Below, piece by piece: positions 44,579 through 57,368 of a stretch of DNA of 64,000 nt. The stretch's first letter is position 1. The number at the start of each line of letters is the position of its first letter. The translations under genes were made by a program, and so were the position numbers. The notes beneath the pieces are model-generated. The model had not been told where the DNA came from. It ran no database searches and was given only the letters and a program-made list of their open reading frames with translations. The stretch is from Glomus cerebriforme (lineage: Eukaryota > Glomeromycota > Glomeromycetes > Glomerales > Glomeraceae), in the NCBI GenBank assembly GCA_003550305.1, contig QKYT01000018.1, positions 319,179 through 383,178 of the forward strand. Reading direction: 5' to 3'.

Positions 44579-45285
44579 TTGTATAATAAATTAATTATGT
44601 AGTTACGGTATATACATATAATAAATTAAAATTGTTATAATTGTGATCTTGTAGTGTTACAAAATAAAATAATTTTTATATTCGCGTTCATATATGAATT
44701 TAATATTTTTATTTCTGTACTATATATAATTGTTGCTTTTTGCAAATTTTTTTTTGTTTTATAAAATAAAGCAATAACTTTTATATCTGGCATAAATGCG
44801 TTGTCAATTTTATTAATAATTAACTGTAAAAATTTAATAATAATCTTAATAATCTCTACATTATATAATCAATGCCGTATTTCACATGTCATCTATGTGA
44901 TTTAGGTAAAAATTTAAAAATTTGGGTTTATTAGGTAAAAAAGGTAAAAAAAAAAAAAAAAAAAAAAAATCCAAAATGTTTAATCACACATTAATTAATT
45001 TATTTAATAAAATATAATTTGGGGTTGTCGCGTATTTCAAGACTGAGCACGCGACGCATCAAGATTATAAAAAATCGCATATTTTTATTATATATCTTCT
45101 TGACCCTCCTCACGTTACTTTCTTGTAATTTTTCTTAAAATTAAAAAATTTAAACAACTATTAAATAGTGGTATAGATTAAATTCAAATTTATTTTTATC
45201 TTAAATATACGTTAAAATCTCATTAAATTGTGCAACACAAATTTTGATCAACATTATCATTTAAATCGATATAAATAATTTAATA
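44579..45285. other. Convergent intergenic region with long A run
   Basis: About 700 bp between convergent stops. Includes a long A tract (about 44,947-44,969) preceded by GGTAAAAAAGG, and no protein-like frame. The short sequence 44,796-44,806 (AATGCGTTGTC) also occurs at 22,614-22,634 at the MULE end, which may be chance. Confidence 0.45.
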
Positions 45286-48200
45286 CTAATTAATAATTTC
45301 GGGGACACATTTCAAGTAATAATTTTCGTTTACCCAATAGTATGTTATCTTATTAGAATCAAGCGAATTGACGTCTATAATTAGAATTAAAAATTAGTTT
45401 ATATTTAAAACGAATCGTAATTATAAGATTAAACTTACCACATTCTTTAAATTCGGCTGGCTCTGAAAATAGCGTAACTTTTGGGGGTTGGATAAATGAC
45501 TTTCTTCTTATACCTTTACGATCCAATAATTCCTCCAAAACATCCTGAATTTCGCAACGTGACATAACTAATGAGAGTTTTCGATGAATATCGGCCTAAT
45601 TGATTAAAGAAAAAAAATTAATAAATTTAAAATTATTGAATTTATATTAAACGTTACAAAAATATACGATTTTACCTCGCATATTCCAGGATTTTGCAAA
45701 ATCAACCCCAATACAGCTTCAAGACATCCTCGGAACACTGATTCGATAAAGTTTCCATTTATGTCATACCACATTCTGGGTGGTGCAAACGTTTCAACTG
45801 ACTCCGTCTTTAATTCATCTGATGACCCTGCATCATTATAAGATTTTTCTTCCATTAAAATTTTTCCTGTTTCCCGTTGTTTCTTGAATTTGTTTGCGGT
45901 TGTTTGGGTCGTATTAACAAACCAATCTTTCAAATAAATGCTAGAGATATATCGACTAGCATTATATCCAACTTTTACTATTAAACTCGGATGATTAGAT
46001 TCTAATATATTTACGCAACGTAATAATTTTTCTTCCGATAATTTCGGATATTTCTAAAATAATCAATATAAAGAATATGTGAATATCTAAATTTTTAATT
46101 GTTGGGTGTATTTGTCAAATAATTATAGAAATATTAACTTTTCCATTCACGAATATATTACCTTCAATGAAACGAGGGGTATACCAACATTATCTCGATT
46201 CTCAATTATATAATAAACGTCCCTGACGTCAAATTTGTATTCTTGATCTAAACTTTCTAGCAGTTTTTTGAGAGCTTTGGAAGCCTCTTTTCGCGTGTTC
46301 AAAGATGGATTAATTTCAAAATGTCCTTTTTTGAAAGCTGAGATACATTCCTCTTGTGTTGTGTCACTTTCGCATTTTCCTTTTTCTCTAGAAATGTTAT
46401 TTTCCTCGGGTTTATAGTACTCTCCGCGTTTTTTCTTTTTATTAAAAACGATACTTTCTCTATTAATATTATCTTCACGTTTTCTCTTTTGACCATATAT
46501 ACTGTTAAGTTGCTCATTATCTTTGTTAGATTCACTGCTACTAAGCTCAATATATGTAGTAGAGTTACTAAACTTTGACGTCAACAAAATATCAAAGTTA
46601 AGATTTGCAACATCTTAAAATATTAATAAATAAATGGGTGTAAATAATATAAATGAACAATTCAAATATGGAATATAAATTTAATATGAATAATTAAAAT
46701 AGTAATACCAACCAATTTTCCTACTACGATGGCTTGGTACAATATTCTTTGTAAGAATAGGTGCATCTGGATTAGCAAATGATAATTTAACCTAAAAGGG
46801 TAGTTAATATTATAAGTATTATTAATTGACTTTAACATATTTGATAAATATTTAATCATTCATTACCCTTCCAGCAGATAATAAGTCTAATATACAAGCC
46901 ATATCTCCGCTATTTGCAAATTGGTCAAACACCATTGTTTCTTTAAATTTCTTGTAGAAGTTAACAGCTTGTGAAAACATTCTATCCGGCAATTTTCCGG
47001 AAATCACTGATAGAAATCTATTATTAATTTCGAAACGTAATCAAATCAAATGTTGAGAAATATTAATTACAATAATCTAATTTAAATAAATATTCAATTG
47101 AAATATTATTTACTTGTCAGAAACGTGAAAACCTTTTCCAGGAATTCTTCTGTCATTCCCCCCTTTAACTTTAACTATAGCACCTGTTTCTTTAACCAGA
47201 TCAATCGCCTCTTTAACATAAGGTTCATAACGATTGAGAACTGCAAATGCATGATTAGGATCGTATTGATCTTCTGGTGTCATAAGAATCATCTATTATT
47301 TTATTTATATTAATTTTAGTTAATATATAAAAGAAAATTTTCAAATAATCATCAATAAAAAAAGATAATAATTCGAACCTTTATCAATGCTTGAATACAT
47401 TCAAGTTTAATTTGTTTTTCATTGTTAACCTCCTTTACCATATAATCGACATTGTTATACGGAATCCTGTATGTAAGCGAGTGCGCGTATAACTTTTTCA
47501 TCTTTTGTCGTAATGAACATCCACCAAGTTTATCTTCGAAGTATAAATCTCGATTATGCCTATTTGGCGAAGAATAAGTTGCAACAAAATGTTTTTGTAA
47601 CGTTTTAACATCTTTAGGAAGAGGAATTATAGGTTTGGGACGTGTAACACTATTTTTCAAATGAAGGAAATTTTTTCAATTACAATGTTTGTTAAATTCA
47701 TTTTGTCTTAATAAAATAAATGAAGCAAAATTAACACTTACTTTGGTCTTTCTTTCACAACTTTCTTAAAGTATCCCATTTGATTAATTATATCAAAGTC
47801 TTTCATTTGCTTTTCTTCTTCTTCATTTAGCTCGCCTTTCCCTATCGCTTCATTATAGATATCTTTCCAAAACGATAAATAATTTGAAACTCTTGCTTGA
47901 AAAGCTGAATTTTTCATCAAAACGTTAAATCTCCGCCGACACATTTCTCTGGTTTTATGTGGTAAGATTTTAGTAACAGGACTCCAAAAGAACCTATACT
48001 TAGTTGAACGATGCTTGATAATAATATAGGCATAAAAAAGCAATTCATCTTCCTCTTTATTCCAAACCGGACGTTGTCGCTGAGAGTATTGTTCATATTG
48101 AGTTTCAAATCGTTCTAATAACGAAATATATTAAAAGTTCTTTTAAAATTAATAATTCAAAAAAAAAAAAAAAAAGATATAATAAAATTGTTTATACCTT

Positions 48201-51200
48201 CATCATTTATAATTGGCAAGTTTTCTTCTTCAGCAATACCATGAATTTCTTCCAATTCTTTTTGTTTAAACTTCACACGATTACTTTTACGTCCAGAATT
48301 ATTACTGAAACTCCCTTCAGATTCATTCTGTGTTTTTCTTAACACTTTATGAACCATATTTTCTCTCTTCTTTCTTTTGAAAGAAGGTTCACCCTTAGCA
48401 GACGAAACAACTCCAGCAAAGCCTTTTGATCTTTCGGCAACTTTTTTCCGTCTTTCTTTCTGCTTAGCTACGTTAGTCTCTTTATTTTTTATTTCAAACT
48501 TATCTTCAATTCTTTTGAAATACGTACGAACTTTTTGAAATGGAAGTTCAACTTCTTGAGCAATTTGTTTACACTTATTCTCATCTTCATAAGGTGTCAG
48601 TAATTTTTTTCGATCAACATAAAGTTCAAGCTGCTTCTTCTGCTTAGCATCAAGAGGAAAACCAGAGTTCCAATTGCGTGCAATAGTTATAAATCGTAAA
48701 GGATCTTCTTCACCACAAGAGGCCTTTCCTTTCTTCTTACGTTCAGACATATCATCATCTTCACTATCTACTTGATCTGAATCTGAATTAATATTATCAT
48801 CTTCACTCTTAAATGTTGACTCGGAAAATTTTTTTTGAGCTTCGTATTGTAAGCCACTCCAATAGACTGAAACATTTTCAATAGTATCGAGCATATATTC
48901 TCCAATAATACGTCTATCTGGTCCAGGAACGGAAAAGTCCATCATTGGAGCCTTACGCATTAGTTGATATGCAGGTGCTAAAAGATTTTGAGGTAAACTA
49001 TAGTTTCTTGTTGAATTATCTTCAACTCCATCATCTGGAACAAAAGCCTTTTTCATATTTAAAATTGGGTTTCCTTTTCCATCAAAAACACGTTTAAGTT
49101 TTTTAATTAACTTTAAAGCCACAAGAATATCAATTAACCTTTTAAGATTTTGCCTGAATTTGTAATTTCCAGTAAAAATTTCCAATCTGAGATCACTTGG
49201 AAGGTTAATAACACTAAGTGACATATTTTGCCCTGATCTTATATAATCAGTCAATTTTACACTTGGAGTAAATTGTCCAACAAGCTTAAGATATAAATCA
49301 AGAGGAAGATCTCTAAGAAGGATTGCCGTCTGAAAAATTCCTTCCTCTTTCATAATGCAAGGGTCAGCTGGATCTGCATCATTAATTTTGTTGAAAAAAT
49401 ATTGATGTAAGGTTTTTGCTCGTATCATCTTAGCATTAATCCAGCCATATTCACGAGCACAATGTAACCAACACATATCATTAGGTAATTTTTCATTAGT
49501 ATTAAATTGACTGCTATTTGAATCCGTTGTTGGCATCGATAACATGAGCTTATCATATGAGGTTGACTGTGGAATTGTAGAAATTGAAGCGGCTAGAAGA
49601 TTTACGGAATTATTAGCTGCTGCTTCAGTAGCCATACGTTTCTGTAGTTCCGAAAGAGGCTCTAATTCGATATAGTCTACCTGTTCGATTTTAGCTGCTC
49701 TATAAGATCTACCAACAAGTAAAGCTTTATCTTGTAGTTTAGTTACATATTCCTTCACTTCGGGACTTTCAGGTGTCAACTTAGGATTAAGGAACAAGAG
49801 CTTATTTTGATCTTTACCATTTAATGATGGTAATACTATATTATACTGTCTTAACATCCCCTTTCTTTCCATAACACTTCCAGTACGTGCCAACGTCTTT
49901 TTATCAATTGTATGTAAAGTCATACTATTATAATATTCACGAATTTTATTTTGATATGCATTAATAAGCATCGCACCACATTCTAATACTTTATGTTCTT
50001 TCAAAAGATTTTCTATAATTTTCTCTCGTAATGATGCAGTAATTGAAACAACGGGAGCAACCTTCTTTTTTGAATTATATACTTTCTTAACATTATGTAA
50101 AGTATTTTCATTTGAACTTTCAAACTCGTTTGTTGAAGCTGAAGCGGAAGAGGGTTCCACATTGATCACTAAAGCATCATTATCTTTATGATTGATATTA
50201 CTTAATTCATCACTATCTGATTGTCTAACTGAATTTTCAGCATTCAACGCTTGGTTATGGCTATCTACATTAGAAGGTTCTACAACATTTAATTCAGTAT
50301 TTAATTTTGTTGTTTGTTGTAGATGTTGAGGGGCTGATATAATTAGATTATTATTATTAAAAACATTATCTCTATAAGAATCAATATCAGTAATCATATC
50401 AACCTCTATATCTTGATCAGATGAATTCAAATTATAATTCGATTGATAGGCATTTGGAATAATAGGTTTATCAATCTGCATTTCTGTACTATTCTCTTCA
50501 TCGTGTAATATAATATCTTCTGCAGAAGATTTTTCATAAGGTCCAGGAACAGGATCATAAACATCCATGTCTATTTCGTTTACTTCAATATCGGGCATAG
50601 GAGTTGTAATGTTATTATCAACTTTCTTGAACCTCCCATACATCGTTCTAGGACTTGGTTTGTCTATTGTTTGAATATGTGATTTTTCCTGTACGAAATT
50701 TGCATCATCGTTAAATGATTTTGATTCTTCAACTTTTGCCATCTTCTTACTAGGCTTTTTACTTCCCGTTTTATTATTATTACCCTTTCGTGGACGACCG
50801 CGCTTCTTCTTACCATCAACCTTTTCACTTGGCTTCTCTTCAATTATTTTTGGAATTTTATTTTTGTCGATGAGTTCTCCTTCAGAATCATATTTTTTAG
50901 GTCGCCCTCTTTTTTTTGGTACAGTTGCAATCACTTTAGGTGGTTCAATAATCCCCCTCTCTTTATTCTTTTTCCTTCTACGTCTTTCTCTAGTATTTAA
51001 ACTAGGTAAGAAATCATCATTCTTTTCTTCTTCGCCATCTTGCAGCAATTCGACTCCCCATAGCGGATCATGTATATATTCTGAATTCCGATTTTCATTA
51101 GAATTATCCTGATTTATGTCCTCCAAGTTTAAACCATGAGCTACAGCAAATTTCATATAACCTTCACGCGAGAAATAACGATAATGCCTTTCTCGTCCTT

Positions 51201-53130
51201 TACACTCAACGGCACGTTTTATAATAAACCGTTTTAAACCAGGAGGTAAATCAATAATAAGCCCAGTTAATGACTTATTTAAAACACGATCATTTATGCT
51301 ACGAAACATACATTGAAGTTCCTTAGATCAAGATAAAAATAACATTAATTAAATGAAAAATATTATATTATTATTTAAAATAGTAATAACTATCAAAAGA
51401 CATACTGCTGCAGTTATTCCTCGTTCACCAGCCATATGGATTAAACGATACACTTGACAATCCAAAGGCAAATCCACAAAAACACCAGATTGAAATGGCT
51501 TTTCATTAGACTCAGCATGTGCTGTCATAGAATCTGGTGTATCTACGGTAGAGGATTTATGCTTACGTTTATCTAAGTTAAAATATGAATTTTTTTTACT
51601 CAAATAAGTTAAAATAAAAATAATTATCATTAAAATTTTCTTACCATTATTGTTGTTGTTGCCTTTTACATACATCTTAGCAAACTTAAAACATCGTTCC
51701 ATTTGCCCATCCATAGATTTTTTCGGAACATTAACTTTTACGATGTATCCATCTTTCGTTAAATCGTCAATTCTGTTATTAAACCAACGTCGTTGGTTCT
51801 TTGTTGGATTTGATATTGCAAACTAGAGGAGAAATATTATTATAATTATTATAAAGATGATGTTTTTAGGAATATTTAACTTACCAAGGCCATCCTTATA
51901 TCATTTGCAGACATAATCTTATTCTTAGCTTTACTAAGGATCTCGGTTAATCTGATTTTTACTAGTTCAGAATTGAATGAAACATCATCGCCAATTTTAT
52001 CTGTTGAATCATGATCATCGCCTGATTGTAAACCGGATACTGGGATTTTGCTCGTTGGTATATATACAGATTTTCCAGAATATGCTTTATTTTGAGCCGC
52101 ACATCCAGACAAGATGCACAGGTTTGTTTGTATCCCATTTTGAGTAACTTTTAATTTTACTCTAAAAAAAACAAAATAATATCATTATAATTATTATCAA
52201 ATAATTATGAATTAAAAAAATAATGAAGAATAATATAAATAAATTCATTTACATTAATTTTAGGTTACAAAGTGTTTTTAAATAATGAGAGAAAGATTTT
52301 GGCTCAATATTAAAATGTCTTGCCATATCTACTTGGGTAGCACCTAAAGAACGATGTTTCGCTATATATTGTAATATTCTCCAAACTTGGCTGGATAGTG
52401 ACCGAGATGTCTAAAATAAATTATAAGGTTTACTAGATTGAATCAAAAATCAATAATGGTCATATATACTTACATCAACTGTCCCAAAAAGTATTTTTTT
52501 TTGGAACTTCTCAGTTGTCATTATTCGAAATCTATCACCATAATTTGTTTTGATATCTTCAAGGGACATATTTTCGATTTGAATGTTCTGATATTGATTT
52601 TCTTCAATCTATTTTATTCAATAAGAAAAGACAAAAGTATTAATATAATGTTTTAACTTTACTATTGAATAATCATAATAATAAAAGATATTTACTGATT
52701 TAAGTGATGTGGCCGTTTTTTTTTTGCTCTTTGTTGAAATCTCTTGAATTTGTTCTGATGTATCCTTTGGTATATAAAACAACAATTCATCACTAGTTGA
52801 GAATTGTGACCAAAAGAAATTTTTGTATGCTTCATCAATTGTTGGTTTTATTATTTCTGGTTCGTCGAATGTTATAAATTCTTTACAACGTTTATTAATG
52901 AATTCTTGTACAAATACCCATAAACGATCAATTCCACAACCTTTTTTCGGTTGAGAAATTTAAAGGAACAAACACGAAACATTTATTATTACGTACTGTA
53001 TGTAATAATTTAACGAATATAGACGAATTAACAAAGTTATAAAAGACAAAATCAAAGATTACAAGTGCGAACCTTCAGCTCCTTCCATTGCGATTTCCTC
53101 TAAGCAGTATACGATAGTTTCATCAATCAT
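45286..53130 (-). CDS. TFC3: TFIIIC largest (B-block-binding) subunit
   Basis: Seventeen exons, 5' to 3': 53,130-53,073; 52,940-52,696; 52,608-52,474; 52,410-52,253; 52,161-51,885; 51,822-51,645; 51,572-51,406; 51,321-48,198; 48,114-47,742; 47,649-47,379; 47,292-47,114; 47,017-46,867; 46,791-46,713; 46,613-46,162; 46,053-45,676; 45,595-45,439; 45,374-45,286. They sum to 6,471 nt (2,156 aa), all phases matching; human GTF3C1 is similar in size. It begins [20 protein letters not shown], like human GTF3C1. Residues about 147-199 are the B-block winged helix ([34 protein letters not shown]). Two AT-hooks ([16 protein letters not shown]) lie near residues 542 and 577 in the 3.1-kb exon 8. A conserved C-terminal region has [15 protein letters not shown] and CRRRFNVLM. 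The protein recognises the internal B box of tRNA genes for RNA polymerase III. Confidence 0.93.
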
Positions 53131-53543
53131 TTTTAAGAAATAGCCTAAACAGAAATAAATTAAAACGATATAAGTATAAAATACACACGTTCAAAATGCA
53201 ATTGAATACAGTTCGCGTCAAAAGAATATATTATTTTTTATATTAAACTTACTTTAAAACAGAAATTAATAAAGATTTAAAGGATTGGATAAATTTGAAA
53301 AAGAAAAAAAAATAAAAAATTATAATGATACTACTGTTAAAACAGGTTGATTTTTCGTTAATAAAAAATATACACCCTGTTCAAGCAAATGTTTGCAACT
53401 TTTTTTTTATTCATCATTTATCACATTTATCAATAAAATTTGGATTATGTAATCATTGCTATAAACTTTTTCTCAAAAAATCACATGACATAAAATTAGA
53501 ATAAATGAATAGCAATTAGATATCTAGCATTCTCACATGATGA
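53131..53543. other. Intergenic region between two minus-strand genes
   Basis: 413 bp holding the TFIIIC promoter and the 3' end of the CREG-like gene. AT-rich; no gene seen. Confidence 0.5.
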
Positions 53544-54516
53544 TTAAGGATGTTGCATATTCATCCATCCACTTTGTTCAACTTTTTCGTTACAATTATG
53601 ATTTATATAAATATTTTTATCAGGTTCAACTTCATGATATAATTCACTATCAATATAACCAATAAAATGTTCACCACCAAATCCACCAACAAAATAAATA
53701 TCTTGTACGATAAATCTATAAAAATAGAATACATGTCCTTTACCAGGAATCCTATAAACAAAATTTTTTGTTTAGATTGGAAATATTAAAAAAAAAACAA
53801 GAAAAATAAGTGATATAATAAAAAATTTATTACCACCAATGCGCTCTTGGATGTTTATCTAAAAAGCATTTTTGTACATTTACAACCTAGAAAAATAAAT
53901 ATTTTTAATTAATAAATATCAACAAGTAATTTATTTATTATTTCTTTATTTTAAGATGCATACTTCATCCTCAGGTACTCTTTCTAAATGACCAAATAAA
54001 TTAAGCCTTGGTTCAGCAACAGGAAAAAAAGTATCATTTTTACTTAATTTACGAATCATTAAAGAAGCTTTCCAATTATTTCTTTTAGCATTTTGAATAT
54101 TTTTCTAAAAAAAAAAAATTTTATTAAAATTATAATAACAAACATTTTTATTTTTATAACTTTTTCTTTTTTACCTGCCAGTCACTTAAAAGAAGTAATG
54201 GATTTCCAGTTGAAGGACAATCATCAGCGAAATAATCCAATAATCCAAAAGGATAACCTATAATTATTATGTTATAAATAAATTAAATCTTATTATTAAC
54301 GTTTATCATAAAATTCTTAAATATTATAATACCTCGAACATCCTCTTTTTCATAATCATTCATTATAGTAACCAAAGTACCAATACCAAATTCATTTACG
54401 AGAGTTCTAGAGATAATAGCCGCGTCTTTTTCACTTTCCGCAAATTTGTAAGGATTAACATTATTAATGATAAAGCATAAAAATAAAATTAAAATCAACC
54501 GGTGTGAATTAGCCAT
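53544..54516 (-). CDS. CREG1: Secreted CREG-like protein (FMN-binding split-barrel fold)
   Basis: Five exons: 54,516-54,333; 54,257-54,175; 54,104-53,964; 53,886-53,834; 53,751-53,544. They give 669 nt (222 aa), about the length of animal CREG1, with all phases matching. A signal peptide (LILILFLCFIINNVNPY) precedes the domain. AIISRTLVNEFGIGTLVTIM matches the CREG start ('ar.l....WG.LaTis'). GYPFGLLDYFADD, STGNPLLLLSDWQKNIQNAK, NWKASLMIRKLS, PRLNLFGHLERVPEDE and QKCFLDKHPRAHWW continue the split barrel, and FYRFIVQDIYFVGGFGG is the closing strand. CREG proteins are secreted or endolysosomal glycoproteins with the pyridoxamine-phosphate-oxidase fold that generally lack bound FMN. Their cellular role in fungi is not settled. 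Transcribed in the same direction as TFIIIC but separately. Confidence 0.88.
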
Positions 54517-55521
54517 AATGTGTATATCATTGAAGTTGGGGTTTTTTTATATGATTTGAATAAAACAAATTTTTAAGGATGTTTCACAGTAGTCAAAAAC
54601 GTACGTTTCACGTTAGCCAAATTAATATAACCTTAAAAATAAAGTTCAAATAGTGACGTAAACTTTCTCAATTTTTTTTTTTTTATGGGAAAAACTCCTT
54701 TTTTGTAATTATTTCCCCTTAATTTTTTTAAACTATAGAAAATCCAAGATATATCGAAATTTAAAGGAATAATTAAAATTGTAAATTGTTACATCTGATT
54801 ACTATGCCATAGTCTAAGTATTCTGATGTAATATAATGTCATAACCTAGATGTTTACCCTGTGCGTATCTGTGTTATCTAGTACTGTATAAATAAAATCT
54901 ACAAAAAGAGAAACAAAAACATTTAGTTAGAACATTTCTAAAAAAATGATACAAAATTTACATTTCAATTTTGTACTGAATTTACAAAAAACTTTCAATT
55001 AGAATTCTAATAAAGAAAAAAACAAAAAAAAAATGAAGTTTTGTAATAAAACATTCATTATAAACTTATGTTTCCTATAAAAAAGGTTTGAAGTTATAAC
55101 TTCAAAATTCACCAAGGTTTTCAATTGAAACTAATCCTACAAAAATAAAAAAAAGAAATATTAATACTGTTTTTACTATTTCTTTAAGAGATTTTGTTAA
55201 GATCATCCCTTATGATTTTATTAAACGTCATCCTAATAATGTGATCACGTGATTGGTATAAACTTTTATTAGACTTTCATAATTTTTTCCCACAATTGGT
55301 TTCCTTTTCCTTTTTTTCTCCCAAAAAAAAGAAAAAATATTAAAACAAAATGTATCAAATTTTTTTTAAATAACTCTTTTTATCTTTAAAAATATTATTA
55401 AAAGAAGTAAGTAAAGCAGCTTTGTTTCTTTAAAATTTTTTTCATTATTTTATAAATATTAACATTTCTAACATTTCTGATAAATTTTTTAGTTTAAATG
55501 TTTAATCATTTTTATATAAAA
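54517..55521. other. Intergenic region, edge of the right repeat compartment
   Basis: About 1 kb upstream of the CREG-like gene, no coding pattern. Contains A/T homopolymers and a GTGATCACGTGATTGG palindromic patch near 55,241-55,256 resembling the CACGTGATCA patches near 22,700. Confidence 0.45.
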
Positions 55522-55860
55522 AATGTATGATTTTGATGAAACTAACATTGAATCCAATTATCTTAATGATCAGAATAAGTCTTCTGAAGGGTCATCTGTT
55601 CAATAAACTCTCTTTTCTTATGTTGGAATGCAATTTGAAAATTGGACCCACACTAATTTAGTATTATTGGCATATGGAGGATTCAAGATAAATACTTGGA
55701 TAAAAATAAAGGTGTATATAAGTAGAATATAGATATGTGGAAATATTCAAATCAAAAAAAAAATTGCAACAGATCCTTCAAATAACGCAATAGAGAATTG
55801 ATCAAAACTGGCTGTACTTGTTTTGTAAATATGTGCTGATTACTTAGTCATAATGTCCTT
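55522..55860 (+). pseudogene. FAR1-like / MULE N-terminal fragment
   Basis: Starts MYDFDETNIESNYLND, then after a stop VGMQFENWTHTNLVLLAYGG and FKINTWIKIKVYISRI. This is the beginning of a FAR1/WRKY-GCM1-type zinc DNA-binding domain as found at the N-terminus of MULE transposases ('GF.i.....k......r.....C..gG'). The expected Cys/His ligands after CGNIQIKKK are lost to stops. Truncated; no catalytic part follows. Confidence 0.5.
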
Positions 55861-56055
55861 TTATTACTCTTCATGCTGATATTACTTTCGCAAAAAAAGA
55901 AATATGAAATATCTGTAACCTTATTAGATATAAAAGACTCACTATTAGATAAGTTATTTATATTAATAATTGTATTCTTATTTTCAGATTTATTTATCAT
56001 CTTCAATTTTTATTACTCTCAAATGGTCAATTGGATTGCATCCCTTGAATGTGTG

Positions 56056-56454
56056 CCAGGTTTGTGGCACAGCAATTTTTCAAAAAAAATACATAACAGA
56101 TTTTTTCTCTAACATAAAGCTTTTAAAATTTTACTGTAAATGTGATTTTTGCTGCTCTGCAAGTTTACTTATACTTTGGAAGAAGGTTTAAAATACCATT
56201 TTTGACTTTACATATAAATGATTGATTTTANCATCTTTGCTAATCATTTTCAAAAATAGATTTGACAAAAATAAAATTTTTGTCAAATAAGTCAATAATG
56301 ATATTTAAAATTGCTTTTGGCACTCTAAGTAAACTTGCAGAGCAGCCGAAATTAAGTATATTTAGTAACTTTTAAAAGTTATATGTTAATATAAAAAATT
56401 TTATTTTTATGATTTTTTGTTGCATCACATCGGCTAGCTGCGCCACAAACCTGG
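56056..56454. mobile_element. Foldback MITE-like element
   Basis: A 399-bp imperfect palindrome. The ends are CCAGGTTTGTGGC (56,056-56,068) and its exact inverse GCCACAAACCTGG (56,442-56,454). An inner pair, GCTGCTCTGCAAGTTTACTTA (about 56,151-56,171) and its near-inverse TAAGTAAACTTGCAGAGCAGC (about 56,325-56,345), lies in the arms. No coding capacity. It carries one ambiguous base (N) at 56,231. The 15-bp direct repeat CAATTGGATTGCATC flanks it at 56,028-56,042 and 56,472-56,486, at unequal distances (13 and 17 bp). Confidence 0.7.
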
Positions 56455-56989
56455 TATACATTTTGTTTAAGCAATTGGATTGCATCTTTTTGCCTATTCT
56501 TACTTTATATAAACACACTTAGATCTTCTGCAGATTATGGCCAATTGTATTATTACCCATCTAGATCTTGTTAATCTTAAACTTTTTAAATTTGCATTAA
56601 GGGAATCTCAAATTGCAGATTTTTACATACACTTAAATTCAACAGATTTTACAAAGAATCTCATTTACATAGAGCTAAGAAAAAGTTAGATGTAGATTTT
56701 ACTGATTTCACTAATCTTTTAATATTTTTCCATCTCTAACGATTTTAACTTTGATCTCTATAACCTTTATATTAGGACCCTGGTTTATATAGATTACAGA
56801 AAATTATCCATTTTCTTACCATTAATAAAAGTTAATATCTGAACTATTAAAGAATTAGACCTTACTTTCTATAATATTATCTTTCAAGATTACCCTAATG
56901 ATGTTCTTAAAATTTTCAGATTCACCTTCAAATATTGACTTTATTTCACTATTTAGCTTATTACCTCTAATTTTAATAACATACTAAGT

Positions 56990-57368
56990 TAGCAGCTTAA
57001 GATGGGTTGTAAATAGACAATTGCAAAATAATTGCAATTTGTAATATTGCAAATAATTGCAAAAATTAAGGTTCTATTCTGCAATTTTTGCCAAAATTAT
57101 ATATTATAAATTTATTAAAGCATAACTCTGCTAATATCAATTCTAAAATAATCAAATTATCACTATTCGAATTTTCTTATTAAGAGGATTCAAATGGTAT
57201 AAAATTTATCAAAATCTAATTACTAGATCTTGAGTAATTTGCAATTTTGTATTTTTATATAAATCACGTAATTGGAATTGTGGAATTGTGGTGCAATTCA
57301 ATTTAAAATTCTGCAATATTGCAGATTTGGAAAAATAATTGCAGTGTTTTCTTTATTGGTAGCAACTT
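56990..57368. repeat. AATTGCA-rich insertion-like segment
   Basis: Contains many copies of TTGCAA/AATTGCA and ends ATAATTGCAGTG. It is bracketed by the near-identical 10-mers AGCAGCTTAA (about 56,991) and AGCAACTTAA (about 57,361), a possible decayed target duplication. No strong terminal inverted repeat. Confidence 0.3.

Noticed and set aside
50864..51112. 82-codon plus-strand open frame
   Set aside because: Antisense to the AT-hook exon of TFIIIC.
55873..56191. Two overlapping plus-strand open frames of 73-79 codons
   Set aside because: They run into the foldback MITE arm and show only hydrophobic low-complexity sequence.
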